From: Ignavibacteria bacterium
GTDB lineage: Bacteria > Bacteroidota > Ignavibacteria > Tepidaquicellales > Tepidaquicellaceae
NCBI GenBank assembly: GCA_019694675.1
Contig: JAIBBK010000033.1
Span: 1-55,599 of the forward strand
Length of the DNA: 55,599 nt
Reading direction: 5' to 3'
Of the stretch, positions 36,075 through 44,757 are shown in pieces. The notes under the pieces are model-generated. The model was not told the origin of the DNA, made no database searches, and worked only from the letters and a program-made list of their open reading frames with translations. The translations under genes were made by a program, and so were the position numbers. How positions within the stretch are numbered: the first letter of the stretch is position 1; each line of letters opens with the position of its first letter.

Positions 36075-37189
36075 CTGAATCTGAGTGAACTAAGAAGAAG
36101 TATGACTGCTCCAATCGTGAACATTGCCGACAACTCTGCCCAGAGATCCTGAATCATCAGCCCCTTTAGAACGATCCCCCTGATTATCACAATGAAGTAC
36201 CTTAACGGAATAATGTAAGTAACATACTGGATGACCTGGGGCATATTCTCAATCGGAAATGCAAACCCGGAAAGGAATATCATAGGCATTATCACGAGGA
36301 AGGCCGACGTGACCATTGCCTGTTGCTGAGTCTTTGAGATGGTGGATACGAATAGCCCAAGCCCCAGAGTTGACAGCATGAAAACAACTGATGAAAACAG
36401 AAGCAGGGTCATGCTTCCTTTCACTTCAATTCCGAACCAGAATATCATAACAGAAAGGACGAGAATAACTGCAACAAATCCGATGATCATGAACGGCAGA
36501 AGCTTGCCGAGTATTATCTGATACGGCTTTACCGGTGTTACGAGAAGTTGTTCGAGCGTGCCTATCTCCCTTTCCTTCACAACAGCAAGAGAGGTCATTG
36601 TCACTGTAATGATGATCAGAACAAGCCCGACAATAGATGGAAGCATGAATTCCCTGGTGGTCAGGTTCGGATTGTACCACACTCTTGTAACTGCCTCTAT
36701 GCTTCCTGCGGGATTCACCTTCAGTCCCTTGTGTTCGATCCTTTCTGTAAGGATTTCTCTGCTGTAAGCCGACACAATTGACATGACATAGCCTGCCGCA
36801 ATTGAAGCTTTGTTGCCGTCTGAGCCGTCAAATATAACCTGAACTGCGGCAGTCTTTCCGACTTTCAGGTCTGTTTCGAATCCGGACGGAATTACTATCG
36901 CAATGAGAGCGCTTCCGTCATCTATTGATCTGCCGAGCTCTTCATAATTGTCCGGATATCCTGCCACTTTAAAGTACCCGGAACCGCTGAACTTCTCACC
37001 CAGGGTTCGAGACGACTGCGTCATGTCGCGGTCAAGTATGACAGTCTTAATTTCATTCAGGTCACGGTTTGCGGCATAGCCGAGAAACACCAGCTGAATT
37101 ATGGGCGCAATAAGCACAATGCCGAACATCTTTGGATCACGGATGAACTGCATGAATTCCTTTTTCATGAAATCCCTGATCGTCCTCAT
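36059..37189 (-). CDS. ABC-2 permease (YbhR/YhhJ-like), exporter operon
   Basis: 376 aa. One N-terminal membrane helix (about 22-41), a large periplasmic domain (about 45-170), then five helices in the ABC2_membrane_3 fold. LAVVKEREIGTLEQLLVTPVKPYQIILGK is the conserved coupling region. Last gene of a six-gene operon with a second, paralogous permease that it overlaps by 4 bases. The pair presumably forms a heterodimeric membrane part driven by one or both ATPases. Confidence 0.93.
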   Translation of the reverse strand: MRTIRDFMKKEFMQFIRDPKMFGIVLIAPIIQLVFLGYAANRDLNEIKTVILDRDMTQSSRTLGEKFSGSGYFKVAGYPDNYEELGRSIDDGSALIAIVIPSGFETDLKVGKTAAVQVIFDGSDGNKASIAAGYVMSIVSAYSREILTERIEHKGLKVNPAGSIEAVTRVWYNPNLTTREFMLPSIVGLVLIIITVTMTSLAVVKEREIGTLEQLLVTPVKPYQIILGKLLPFMIIGFVAVILVLSVMIFWFGIEVKGSMTLLLFSSVVFMLSTLGLGLFVSTISKTQQQAMVTSAFLVIMPMIFLSGFAFPIENMPQVIQYVTYIIPLRYFIVIIRGIVLKGLMIQDLWAELSAMFTIGAVILLLSSLRFRKSME

Positions 37190-38319
37190 AAGGCAGATGA
37201 CCTCCTTATCCTCACGGTTGACACTGTTATGAGTATCCCCGCAAAGATGAGCAGATACAGCATCTGATCTGCAAATGTCGAGAACGGAGTTCCCTTGATC
37301 ATGATATCACGAAGTATCACGATGAAGTACTTCGACGGAGTCACATACGAAAGGAGCTGTATTGCCCTGGGCATGCTTTCTATTGGAAAGATGAATCCCG
37401 AGAGGATTACCGTGGGAAGCTGTGACGCGATCTGTGAGATCTGAAATGCAACCTGCTGTGAATCTGCAACTGTGGAAATGAAAATGCCCATGCTGAGCGT
37501 CGCCAGAAGGTAGCATGAGGTGCCGAGGAATAGATGCAGATAACTTCCTTTCACTGTAACTCCGAAGAATACGTAACCCATAAGAACCATAGAAGCGGCA
37601 ATGATCAGTGATACTATAAGATAAGGGATGATCTTTCCGATTATCAGTTCCAGCGAACCGACGGGCGACACTTTTATCTGCTCAATCGTCCCAAGCTCCT
37701 TTTCTCTGACAAGTGATATTGATACGAGTATGACAGAGATCACGATCAGGATCATCGCCACAAGTCCCGGAATGAAGAATTGTGTTGTGTCGAGATTCTT
37801 GTTGTACCAGAATTGTGTCTCCACATTCAGAGGATTTTCAATTCTGACAGGACTTCTAACCGCAATGAAATCCGCTACAACCCTCTGAGAAAAACTCTGC
37901 ACAGCGGCGGCAACATAGCTTTGGATCACGCTTGCAGTGCTTGCATCCATTCCGTCAATCAGAAACTGGATCCTTGCATTCTCCTTTCGCACAAAATCCG
38001 ATTCCAACCCGGACGGTATCACAACAGCACACTGGATCATTCCCCTGTTGAGAAGTTCATCAGCTTCCCTTTCATCTTCAAGACGGGTAACAACCGTAAA
38101 GTATCCCGACGCGTCCAGTGATGACACGAACTCGCGTGAAAGTCCCGTATTGTCCCGGTCGAGCACGCCAAGCGTAATGTCGTTTATGTCGAGCGTGACT
38201 GCATAGCCGAACATGATGAGAAGAAAGACGGGCAATGCAAAGATTATCAGCAGGCTTCTCTTATCCCTGCTGATCTGCAGGACCTCTTTCAGCGATATCT
38301 GAATTATCCTTCTAATCAT
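37186..38319 (-). CDS. ABC-2 permease (YbhS-like), exporter operon
   Basis: 377 aa from ATG at 38319, which gives the usual MIRRIIQISLKEVLQISRDK start and an 8-base overlap with the ATPase gene; a longer version from 38349 would lie inside that gene. Same architecture as the next permease: N-terminal helix, periplasmic domain, five-helix C-terminal domain with SLVREKELGTIEQIKVSPVG. Overlaps the downstream permease by 4 bases. Confidence 0.92.
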   Translation of the reverse strand: MIRRIIQISLKEVLQISRDKRSLLIIFALPVFLLIMFGYAVTLDINDITLGVLDRDNTGLSREFVSSLDASGYFTVVTRLEDEREADELLNRGMIQCAVVIPSGLESDFVRKENARIQFLIDGMDASTASVIQSYVAAAVQSFSQRVVADFIAVRSPVRIENPLNVETQFWYNKNLDTTQFFIPGLVAMILIVISVILVSISLVREKELGTIEQIKVSPVGSLELIIGKIIPYLIVSLIIAASMVLMGYVFFGVTVKGSYLHLFLGTSCYLLATLSMGIFISTVADSQQVAFQISQIASQLPTVILSGFIFPIESMPRAIQLLSYVTPSKYFIVILRDIMIKGTPFSTFADQMLYLLIFAGILITVSTVRIRRSSAL

Positions 38320-39244
38320 TTTCAATTGTCTCAAGGAATACGTCTTCAAGAGACGGAAGTACCGGCCTTATGCTCTTTACGCCGATACCGCCGGAAGTGA
38401 GGAGCTTTCTAAGAGCATCGGATGATTCAGCGACGCTTTGCGACTTGCCGCTGAGTGATGCATGGAGAGCGCTTCCGAAGATAGAGGCATTCTGCACGAG
38501 ATCGCTGTTTGAAAGAAGTTCGTATGCGCGGTAAACATCATCAGCATCAATGAAAAGCATTCCGTTCCGGATCGTATTCTCCTTCAGCTCCATCGGGCTT
38601 CCCTCAGCCACTATCTTTCCCGCATCAAGAAGCACGATCCTGTTGCAGAACTCCGCCTCGTCAAGGTTGTGCGTCGTCACAAAAACGGTTGTGCCGCCGC
38701 CGGAATAGTCGTTGATAAGATTCCAGAAACTTCTTCTCGATACCGGATCAACACCGCCTGTAGGCTCGTCAAGGAAAACAACTGCGGGTTCATGTATCAC
38801 AGAACATCCGAGCGCAAGCCGCTGTTTGAATCCGACAGAGAGCTGTCCCGCCAGCGACTTCCTCCTTTCTGCAAGCCCCGACATCTCCAAAACCCAGTCC
38901 TTGCGTGACCTGAGCTTGCCGCTGTCAAGTCCATAGATCCCTCCGAAGAATTCTATATTCTCCTCAACAGTAAGGTCTGCGTAAAGCGAAAATTTCTGCG
39001 ACATATAGCCGATGCTCTCTTTAACCTTCTCGGTTTCATTCTTTATATCATATCCGCTGACCTTCGCATCTCCCGAAGTCGGCGCAATTATTCCGCAGAG
39101 CATTCGGATCGTTGTGGATTTTCCCGAACCGTTTGCGCCGAGGAATCCGAACACTTCTCCCTTTTCCACATGGAAAGAAATGCTGTCAACGGCGGTGAAC
39201 TTTCCGAACTTCTTCGTCAGGCCGTTTACTTCAACTGAGTTCAT
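38312..39244 (-). CDS. ABC transporter ATPase 2, exporter operon
   Basis: 310 aa. Walker A GANGSGKST, a signature LSVGFKQRLALG (Val in place of the usual Gly of LSGG), Walker B VVFLDEPTGGVDP, and H-loop TTHNLDEAE. A C-terminal domain of about 80 residues follows the nucleotide-binding domain. Together with the ATPase at 40639-41556 it may form a heterodimer, as in YbhF, where both domains are fused in one protein. Starts 72 bases downstream of the TolC gene. Confidence 0.93.
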   Translation of the reverse strand: MNSVEVNGLTKKFGKFTAVDSISFHVEKGEVFGFLGANGSGKSTTIRMLCGIIAPTSGDAKVSGYDIKNETEKVKESIGYMSQKFSLYADLTVEENIEFFGGIYGLDSGKLRSRKDWVLEMSGLAERRKSLAGQLSVGFKQRLALGCSVIHEPAVVFLDEPTGGVDPVSRRSFWNLINDYSGGGTTVFVTTHNLDEAEFCNRIVLLDAGKIVAEGSPMELKENTIRNGMLFIDADDVYRAYELLSNSDLVQNASIFGSALHASLSGKSQSVAESSDALRKLLTSGGIGVKSIRPVLPSLEDVFLETIEND

Positions 39245-39316
39245 GCTATTGCAGGTATGGCATATTCGGTATGGACATTGTTACAACGGCGACGCGGAAG
39301 GGAATTCATTCTTAGC

Positions 39317-40642
39317 TCAGTAAAGAATTATCCCGCACGACTTCTTCAGAGCTATCAGGGACAGCCGGAGGTCTATCATTGCAAATGCATAATTCCTCCT
39401 CGCGATGAATAGCGAAGTTTCCGCATCCGCGAGTTCAGTGCTTGTGGAAAGCTGTACATCATACTTCTTGAGAATTTCATCATAGCTTTGCTGAGCAAGC
39501 CTTACGGAAAGTTCCGATGTTTCCATTCTCTTCTTCTGATATTCGGCATTCAGATACTTCTGTCTTACTTCCTGCTCTATCTTCTTTCTTGCAAGGTCCA
39601 GCCGGCTGATGTTCTGCTGTTCCGTCTGTCTTGCCTGCTCCGTGAGCGAAGATGTGAAGCCCCAGTTCCAGAGATCCCATGTCAGCCCGATTCCCACATC
39701 CCATGTTGCATTGAACTTGTCAACGGGCGGCTGAATACGCTGATTCGGATTTGCATAATACACGTTGCCGAACAACGAGACATAGGGATAGTACAGCGAC
39801 TTCGATGCGCGTATGTTTTCTCTTGAGGATTCAATAGCAAACTTCAAACTCTTAAGCTCATTGCGGTTTTCAATTGCGTATTCCACATAGTATGACTCCG
39901 GACTCAATGTCTCCTCCGGAAATGCCGATGCAGTGTCAGGCTCAGTAGGGCTTTCTGCCGGATACCCGATTATCCTGTTCAGCGCTATCCTGGCATTGCT
40001 CATTGCGTTCTCAGCTTCCAGCAGCTGAAGTTTCGCATTCGAATTCTGAACTTCAAGCCTGAGCAGGTCTGTGCTGGTTGCAAGTCCTGAGAGAAGGAAA
40101 TTTTTCGTCTCCGTTATCCTCCTTTCTGTCTGCATCACCGTCTGCTCCGCGATCTGCCTGCCGAGCATTGCCTTGTAGAGATTCCAGTAAGCTGTCAGCG
40201 CTTCAAAGGCCGCGTTATTCTTGGATTCGTCATAATCAACGGATGAGATCCTGCTTCCGTATTCTGCAATGCTCTTAAGCGATGCAAGCCTGAAGCCTGA
40301 AAAGACCACCTGGCTTGCTGAAAGTCTCAACGTGTAATTATTCAGAACTGCGTCAGCTATCTTCACCGGTACGGGAGAGAACGGGACTGTGACAAGGAAA
40401 GGGTCAACCGAGCTGAGCCTTGTATAGCCTGCGGAGAACTTCAATTGCGGCAGCATCTGCGAAGACACTTCGGTGATCTTAGATTCCGACTCCCTGACCT
40501 TCGACCTGCTGATCCTGATCTCATCGCTGTTTTGCAGTGAAAGCTTCACACACTCATCAATGCCGATCCTCCTGCTCTGAGAAAGGAGTTCTGCAGGCAA
40601 TACCGCAAGCATTGCCGCTAATATGACAAGTAGCCGCTTCAT
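39317..40642 (-). CDS. TolC-family outer-membrane efflux protein
   Basis: 441 aa. Signal peptide (MKRLLVILAAMLAVLPAELL, then SQ). Two outer-membrane-efflux repeats of long helices: QLKFSAGYTRLSS, FEALTAYWNLYKAMLGRQIA, SSRENIRASKSLYYPYVSLFG and LNAEYQKKRMETSELSVRLA. It would form the trimeric outer-membrane exit duct of the exporter encoded around it. Overlaps the first ATPase gene by 4 bases. Confidence 0.92.
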   Translation of the reverse strand: MKRLLVILAAMLAVLPAELLSQSRRIGIDECVKLSLQNSDEIRISRSKVRESESKITEVSSQMLPQLKFSAGYTRLSSVDPFLVTVPFSPVPVKIADAVLNNYTLRLSASQVVFSGFRLASLKSIAEYGSRISSVDYDESKNNAAFEALTAYWNLYKAMLGRQIAEQTVMQTERRITETKNFLLSGLATSTDLLRLEVQNSNAKLQLLEAENAMSNARIALNRIIGYPAESPTEPDTASAFPEETLSPESYYVEYAIENRNELKSLKFAIESSRENIRASKSLYYPYVSLFGNVYYANPNQRIQPPVDKFNATWDVGIGLTWDLWNWGFTSSLTEQARQTEQQNISRLDLARKKIEQEVRQKYLNAEYQKKRMETSELSVRLAQQSYDEILKKYDVQLSTSTELADAETSLFIARRNYAFAMIDLRLSLIALKKSCGIILY

Positions 40643-41556
40643 TGCTTTCCCGCCTTCATAAGGTGTATGAATGCATTCTCAAGGGAGGGTTGCGATCTTC
40701 TCAGATCAGCGATATTAACACCGTTAACCTTAAGCATGTTAGTCAATTCTGCTTCAGATGCCGATTCAGATTCAAGTATTACATTAACCCTGTCCCCGAA
40801 AAGCTGAACTTCATCTTCGCCTTTGGCTGTGATAAGGTCATATGCCCTTCTTGCCGGTGTGCAGACGATCTCAAGCACTGTCTTATGTATCTTGCCCTTT
40901 ATTCCTTCCGGGGTATCAACTGCAAGTATTTGCCCGTTTTCGATCAATGCGATCTCGCTGAATCTTTCCGCCTCTTCCATATAAGGAGTGGAAATAATGA
41001 CGGTAAGGTCATCATTAAGCAATCCTGCAAGTATCAGCCAGAATTCCCTTCTTGAAACAGGGTCAACGCCGGTTGTCGGTTCGTCTAGCAGGAGTATCTT
41101 TGGCCTGTAGATGAGTGTGCATGCAAGGCCGAGCTTCTGCTTCATTCCCCCCGAAAGATTGCCTGCAAGAAAGTTCCTGAATTTCTTCATTCTCGTGAAT
41201 TCAAGCAGTTCCTCCCTTCTGTCTTTATAGTCCTTCACACCGTGGATCTCGGCTATGAACCGGATGTTCTCGTCAACGGTGAGATCGGAATATAGACTGA
41301 ACTTCTGGGAGAGATAACCGATGCTGTCCCGCACTTTGACATAATCACGGGGCATCCTTTGCCCGAGCATTTCAATCTCACCGCTGTCGGCGCTCAGAAG
41401 TCCGCAAAGGATTCTGATGAGCGTTGTCTTGCCGGCCCCGTCCGGGCCCGCAATACCGAATATTACATTCCTCTTGACTTCGAACGAAACTCCGTTCAGC
41501 GCTGCAACTTCGCCGTATTTTTTTACAAGTCCCTCAACTCTGACTGCCGTTTCCAT
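40639..41556 (-). CDS. ABC transporter ATPase 1, exporter operon
   Basis: 305 aa. Walker A GPDGAGKTT, signature LSGGMKQKLGLA, Walker B ILLLDEPTTGVDP, H-loop replaced by STPYMEEAE (Pro-Tyr where His is usual, which would weaken hydrolysis at this site; ATPase 2 has a normal TTHNLDEAE). This asymmetry is common in heterodimeric ABC ATPases. Begins one base after the HlyD gene stop. Confidence 0.92.
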   Translation of the reverse strand: METAVRVEGLVKKYGEVAALNGVSFEVKRNVIFGIAGPDGAGKTTLIRILCGLLSADSGEIEMLGQRMPRDYVKVRDSIGYLSQKFSLYSDLTVDENIRFIAEIHGVKDYKDRREELLEFTRMKKFRNFLAGNLSGGMKQKLGLACTLIYRPKILLLDEPTTGVDPVSRREFWLILAGLLNDDLTVIISTPYMEEAERFSEIALIENGQILAVDTPEGIKGKIHKTVLEIVCTPARRAYDLITAKGEDEVQLFGDRVNVILESESASEAELTNMLKVNGVNIADLRRSQPSLENAFIHLMKAGKQ

Positions 41557-41557
41557 T

Positions 41558-42544
41558 TCACCATACCTTTATTAGTGCGTCAGCCGGCATCCCTGATTTC
41601 AACTCCCTTTCGGGATTCTGAATACGCACCTTCACCGCATACACAAGCTTAGTTCTTTCCTCTTCCGTTTGAATGTTTTTCGGAGTGAACTCTGCCTGAG
41701 GGGATATATAGATTATCTTTCCCGTATATTTCCTGTCTTTGAAAGAATCGGTTTTTACTTCAACGCTGTCGCCGGTCTTTACTTTTCCAAGTTGCTGTTC
41801 GGGTATGTAGATCTTCAGGTCAAGAGCAGAAAGGTCGGCAATATTAAGCAATGATGAACCGGGATTAACATACTCCCCTGCTTCAGCAAACTTGCGTGTG
41901 ACGGTGCCTGCTACCGGAGCCAGTATAGTGCAGTCCTCAATGTTCTTTCGGATCAGGTCAGCCGCCGCCTGAGTTTTCTTGAGATTCGCCTTTGCTGATC
42001 CGATCTCTTCCGGCCTGATGATGCTCTTGACCTTCTTAAGATTCTCCAGCGCGGTGTTCAGCTGATTCGCCGCCATGTCGTGCTTTGCCACGGCATCATC
42101 ATACTGCTTTCGCGTGATCGTATTTGTTGAGATCAGCTGTTCAAACCTGTCCTTGTCGTCTTTTGCCTGCTGAAGATTTATCCTAGCAAGGTCAACCTGC
42201 TCCTGTGCGATACGTATATCTTCCTTTCTTGCTCCCGACTGCAGAAGCTGAAGCTGAGATTCGGCCTGCTGAACTCCCGCCTCCGCCTGTCTGAGCTGAA
42301 CATCAAGAAGTGAGTGGTCGAGCACAGCCAGCACATCTCCGGACTTCACCTCATCTCCCTCCTGAATTCCGAATGACATGATCTCGCCCGCCGTCTTTGA
42401 ACTGACGGTCACTTCAGTCGCTTCAAAATTACCGGAGGCTTTTATGAGATTTGGGTTTTCCTGTTCTTTGCATGAGAATGGAATTAACAGTACAAGGGGA
42501 AGCATAAGAAGACACTTGCATTGCAACAGCTTGAGATGTGCCAT
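41558..42544 (-). CDS. HlyD-family periplasmic adaptor lipoprotein, exporter operon
   Basis: 328 aa from ATG at 42544; a TTG at 42553 is an alternative. A signal peptide with a lipobox (LLIPFSC) makes it a lipoprotein. Biotinyl-lipoyl half (SGNFEATEVTVSSKTAGEI), a long coiled-coil hairpin (about 80-190) and the second half VAGTVTRKFAEAGEYVNPGS, then the barrel domain. It bridges the inner-membrane ABC transporter and TolC. First gene of the operon: adaptor, ATPase, TolC, ATPase, permease, permease. The set resembles YbhGFSR plus a dedicated TolC. The substrate is unknown. Confidence 0.93.
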   Translation of the reverse strand: MAHLKLLQCKCLLMLPLVLLIPFSCKEQENPNLIKASGNFEATEVTVSSKTAGEIMSFGIQEGDEVKSGDVLAVLDHSLLDVQLRQAEAGVQQAESQLQLLQSGARKEDIRIAQEQVDLARINLQQAKDDKDRFEQLISTNTITRKQYDDAVAKHDMAANQLNTALENLKKVKSIIRPEEIGSAKANLKKTQAAADLIRKNIEDCTILAPVAGTVTRKFAEAGEYVNPGSSLLNIADLSALDLKIYIPEQQLGKVKTGDSVEVKTDSFKDRKYTGKIIYISPQAEFTPKNIQTEEERTKLVYAVKVRIQNPERELKSGMPADALIKVW

Positions 42545-42565
42545 AGACGTCAATGAAGTATTTCA

Positions 42566-42596
42566 CAAAAGTAAGAAATGCGATCCAGATAAGCAG
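42566..42596 (-). promoter_or_regulatory. weak candidate promoter of the exporter operon
   Basis: TACTTTTG (42573-42566 on the minus strand) with CTG rather than TTG 20 bases upstream. It would give a leader of about 15 bases before the ATG at 42544. Confidence 0.35.
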
Positions 42597-42722
42597 TTTA
42601 GATTTTCTTTAGTCCGGGATCAACCTAGCGTGTACAAAGCAGGTCTGCACAGTTAATGAGTTACGTGTACGTAATATGCAAAGCACGCTAAGACAATTTG
42701 GAAGCAGGGCGGATTTGTTTCA

Positions 42723-42749
42723 GCAGGCGGAACAATATTAACCGCCTGC
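42723..42749. other. stem-loop between exporter operon and small lipoprotein gene
   Basis: Perfect 8-bp arms GCAGGCGG / CCGCCTGC around an 11-base loop, 72 bases after the stop of the small lipoprotein gene. No U tract on either strand, so a terminator role is doubtful. Confidence 0.4.
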
Positions 42750-42820
42750 AATTCAATGCAGCAGTCTCACAGACCCGTTAAACGCCCGCGCAGTCTGGCA
42801 GGCGCATTCAGAATCTTGAG

Positions 42821-43000
42821 TCAGCGCCAGTAACCGCCTCCGTACACTCCGACGTTAACGCCGGGATGGACTCCCCAGCCGTAAGGACCTCCGTAGTACC
42901 CCATTCCGAAACTTCCGCTTACACCAACGCTTACACCTGCGCATGAGTAAATGATGATTGCTGTCAATGCAACCAGAATAATGCCGATCAATATTTTCAT
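42821..43000 (-). CDS. 59-aa Gly/Tyr-rich lipoprotein
   Basis: Short gene found by reading the minus strand: ATG at 43000, stop at 42823-42821, 59 codons. The protein starts MKILIGIILVALTAIIIYSC, a signal peptide ending in a lipobox Cys (residue 20), then a Gly/Val/Tyr/Trp-rich tail with VSVGVSGSFGMGYYGG and VGVYGGGYWR. No other domain. The leader is A-rich without a Shine-Dalgarno sequence. The gene starts 36 bases after the VOC lipoprotein stop and may be co-transcribed with it. Small lipoproteins of this kind are common in the phylum but uncharacterised. Confidence 0.75.
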   Translation of the reverse strand: MKILIGIILVALTAIIIYSCAGVSVGVSGSFGMGYYGGPYGWGVHPGVNVGVYGGGYWR

Positions 43001-43035
43001 GATGATTATTTTTTTTTACGTTAAGAAACAGATCC

Positions 43036-43920
43036 TTACTGATAAGGCCAAAGCTGAATTGCAAAAGGCGCACCTGTTGGGTCCATTAGCACGGCAATGC
43101 TTCCTTTCCTTATCTTCTCATTCGGTTTGATGAGCACCTTGGCGCCGGCATCTTCGGCTTTCTTCAGAGCCGCATCAATATCGCTTACCTTTATATACTG
43201 AACCCAGTATGACCTTGCATCAATAGCAGGACTCTGAATGATACCGGAGCACCTTCTGTTGTCTTTGTTCACAACCCGGTAAGTTATGCTGTCAACTTCC
43301 TTCTGCTCGATCTCAGCCGCAAGCAGATTCTTATAGAAATCGCCAGCCCCTGCAGGGTCGTTTGCCCAAAGTTCAGACCAAAGCCACTCGTTCACAGCAG
43401 CTTCCTTATTTGCCTGTGGATCGCCGTCTGCAGATCTGATCACGGCAAAAACTGCTCTCTGAGGATCTGCCAACAATGCCGCCATTCCCCTTCCCTCCAT
43501 TTCTGACGGACCTTTAACAACCGTGCCGCCGGCCGCAGATGTCTTCTTTGCGGCGGTCTCAACGTTCGGAACGGAAACATAAGATATCCACTCACCTCCC
43601 GCATCCGGCTTTGCCCCGGTCATTTCAAACATTCCCGCAACTTTCTTTCCGTTGTTCCTGAAGATCCAGTACGGCAGTTCTTCCGTACCTGTCTTTTCAA
43701 CTGTCCACCCGAATGCCTTACGGTAAAACTCAGATGCTCTCTTCGGATCAGGCGTGATAAGGTCTCTCCAAACCACCTGACCCGGGTTGTACGTCATTGT
43801 GGAAGTCTCCGTAACCGAAGGATACTTCACCGACGAACTGCATCCCGTCATAAAAGACAACATCGCAAACAACAGCACAATGCTTGCGGCTTGCCGGCAG
43901 GTTCTCTTTCCAATGTTCAT
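43036..43920 (-). CDS. double-VOC-domain lipoprotein
   Basis: 294 aa from ATG at 43920; the reading could extend upstream to 44055 but that part runs into the repeat array. Lipoprotein signal with lipobox SFMTGCSS. Two tandem VOC modules: GQVVWRDLITPDPKRASEFYRKAFGW and WLWSELWANDPAGAGDFYKNLL. Two-module VOC proteins with this 'DL.T.D...A..FY..LFGW' pattern are often annotated as hydroxylase or glyoxalase-like without proof. Export to the periplasm as a lipoprotein is unusual for the fold. Confidence 0.87.
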   Translation of the reverse strand: MNIGKRTCRQAASIVLLFAMLSFMTGCSSSVKYPSVTETSTMTYNPGQVVWRDLITPDPKRASEFYRKAFGWTVEKTGTEELPYWIFRNNGKKVAGMFEMTGAKPDAGGEWISYVSVPNVETAAKKTSAAGGTVVKGPSEMEGRGMAALLADPQRAVFAVIRSADGDPQANKEAAVNEWLWSELWANDPAGAGDFYKNLLAAEIEQKEVDSITYRVVNKDNRRCSGIIQSPAIDARSYWVQYIKVSDIDAALKKAEDAGAKVLIKPNEKIRKGSIAVLMDPTGAPFAIQLWPYQ

Positions 43921-44020
43921 TGTTATGAATTTGTTTTGAATTTTGATTGCCGCAAGATAATGAAGCAGGCGGACTATAATAATATAAAATGGCGGACCTC
44001 GGAATTCCGGTGTTGAGTCA

Positions 44021-44666
44021 GCCCACGAATTTATTCGTGGGCGGTATGTGCACATCCTGATGCGAATGCCGATAAACGGGTTTCACCCGCCGGCCGGCCC
44101 ACGAATTTATTCGTGGGCGGTGTTTTTTAATTCACAATATGCCAGCCCACGAATTTATTCGCGGGCGGTGATGTGCGCATCCTGATGCGGATGCCGATAC
44201 ACATGTTTCACCCACCTGCCAGCCCACGAATTTATTCGCGGGCGGTGATGTGCGCATCCTGATGCGGATGCCGATACACATGTTTCACCCACCTGTCAGC
44301 CCACGAATTCATTCGCGGGCGGTATGTGCGCATCCTGATGCGGATGCCGATACACAAGTTTCACCCACCGGCCGGCCCACGAATTTATTCGTGGGCGGTG
44401 TTTTTTTAATTCACAATATGCCAGCCCACGAATTCATTCGTGGGCGGTGGTTTTTTAATTCACAATATGCCAGCCCACGAATTCATTCGTGGGCGGTGGT
44501 TTTTTAATTCACAATATGCCAGCCCACGAATTTATTCGCGGGCTGTGTTTCGTAATTCACAATATGTCAGCCCACGAATTTATTCGTGGGCGGTATGTGC
44601 ACATCCTGATGCGGATGCCGATACACGTGTTTCACCCAGCGGTCAGCCCACGAATTTATTCGTGGG
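44021..44666. repeat. 11-copy palindrome (REP-like) array with two spacer types
   Basis: Eleven 22-base palindromes start at 44021, 44097, 44145, 44222, 44299, 44374, 44424, 44473, 44522, 44570 and 44645. Arms are GCCCACGAAT and ATTCGTGGGC around TT, with slight variants (TCGCGGGC, ATTCATTC). The separating sequences are of two kinds: A (about 53-55 bases; CATCCTGATGCGGATGCCGA then TTTCACCC) and B (about 26-28 bases; GGTG, then T6-T7, AATTCACAATATG). Their order is A B A A A B B B B A. They fill the divergent gap between the VOC lipoprotein and the universal stress protein genes; spacers are themselves repeated, so it is not CRISPR. Confidence 0.93.
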
Positions 44667-44757
44667 CTGTGTTTGTTAATCATTATTCATTGGCTTCAAA
44701 ATTCTACATTGTAATAAATCTCAATTTTGTTGACTTTTCCGCAACAAACAGACTCCC

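Noticed and set aside
43921..44055. N-terminal extension of the VOC lipoprotein
   Set aside because: It runs from the palindrome array and would bury the lipoprotein signal behind 45 residues.
44021..44666. CRISPR array
   Set aside because: The repeats are perfect palindromes, spacing alternates between about 49 and 76 bases, and the spacers are themselves two repeated sequences. No cas genes are present.
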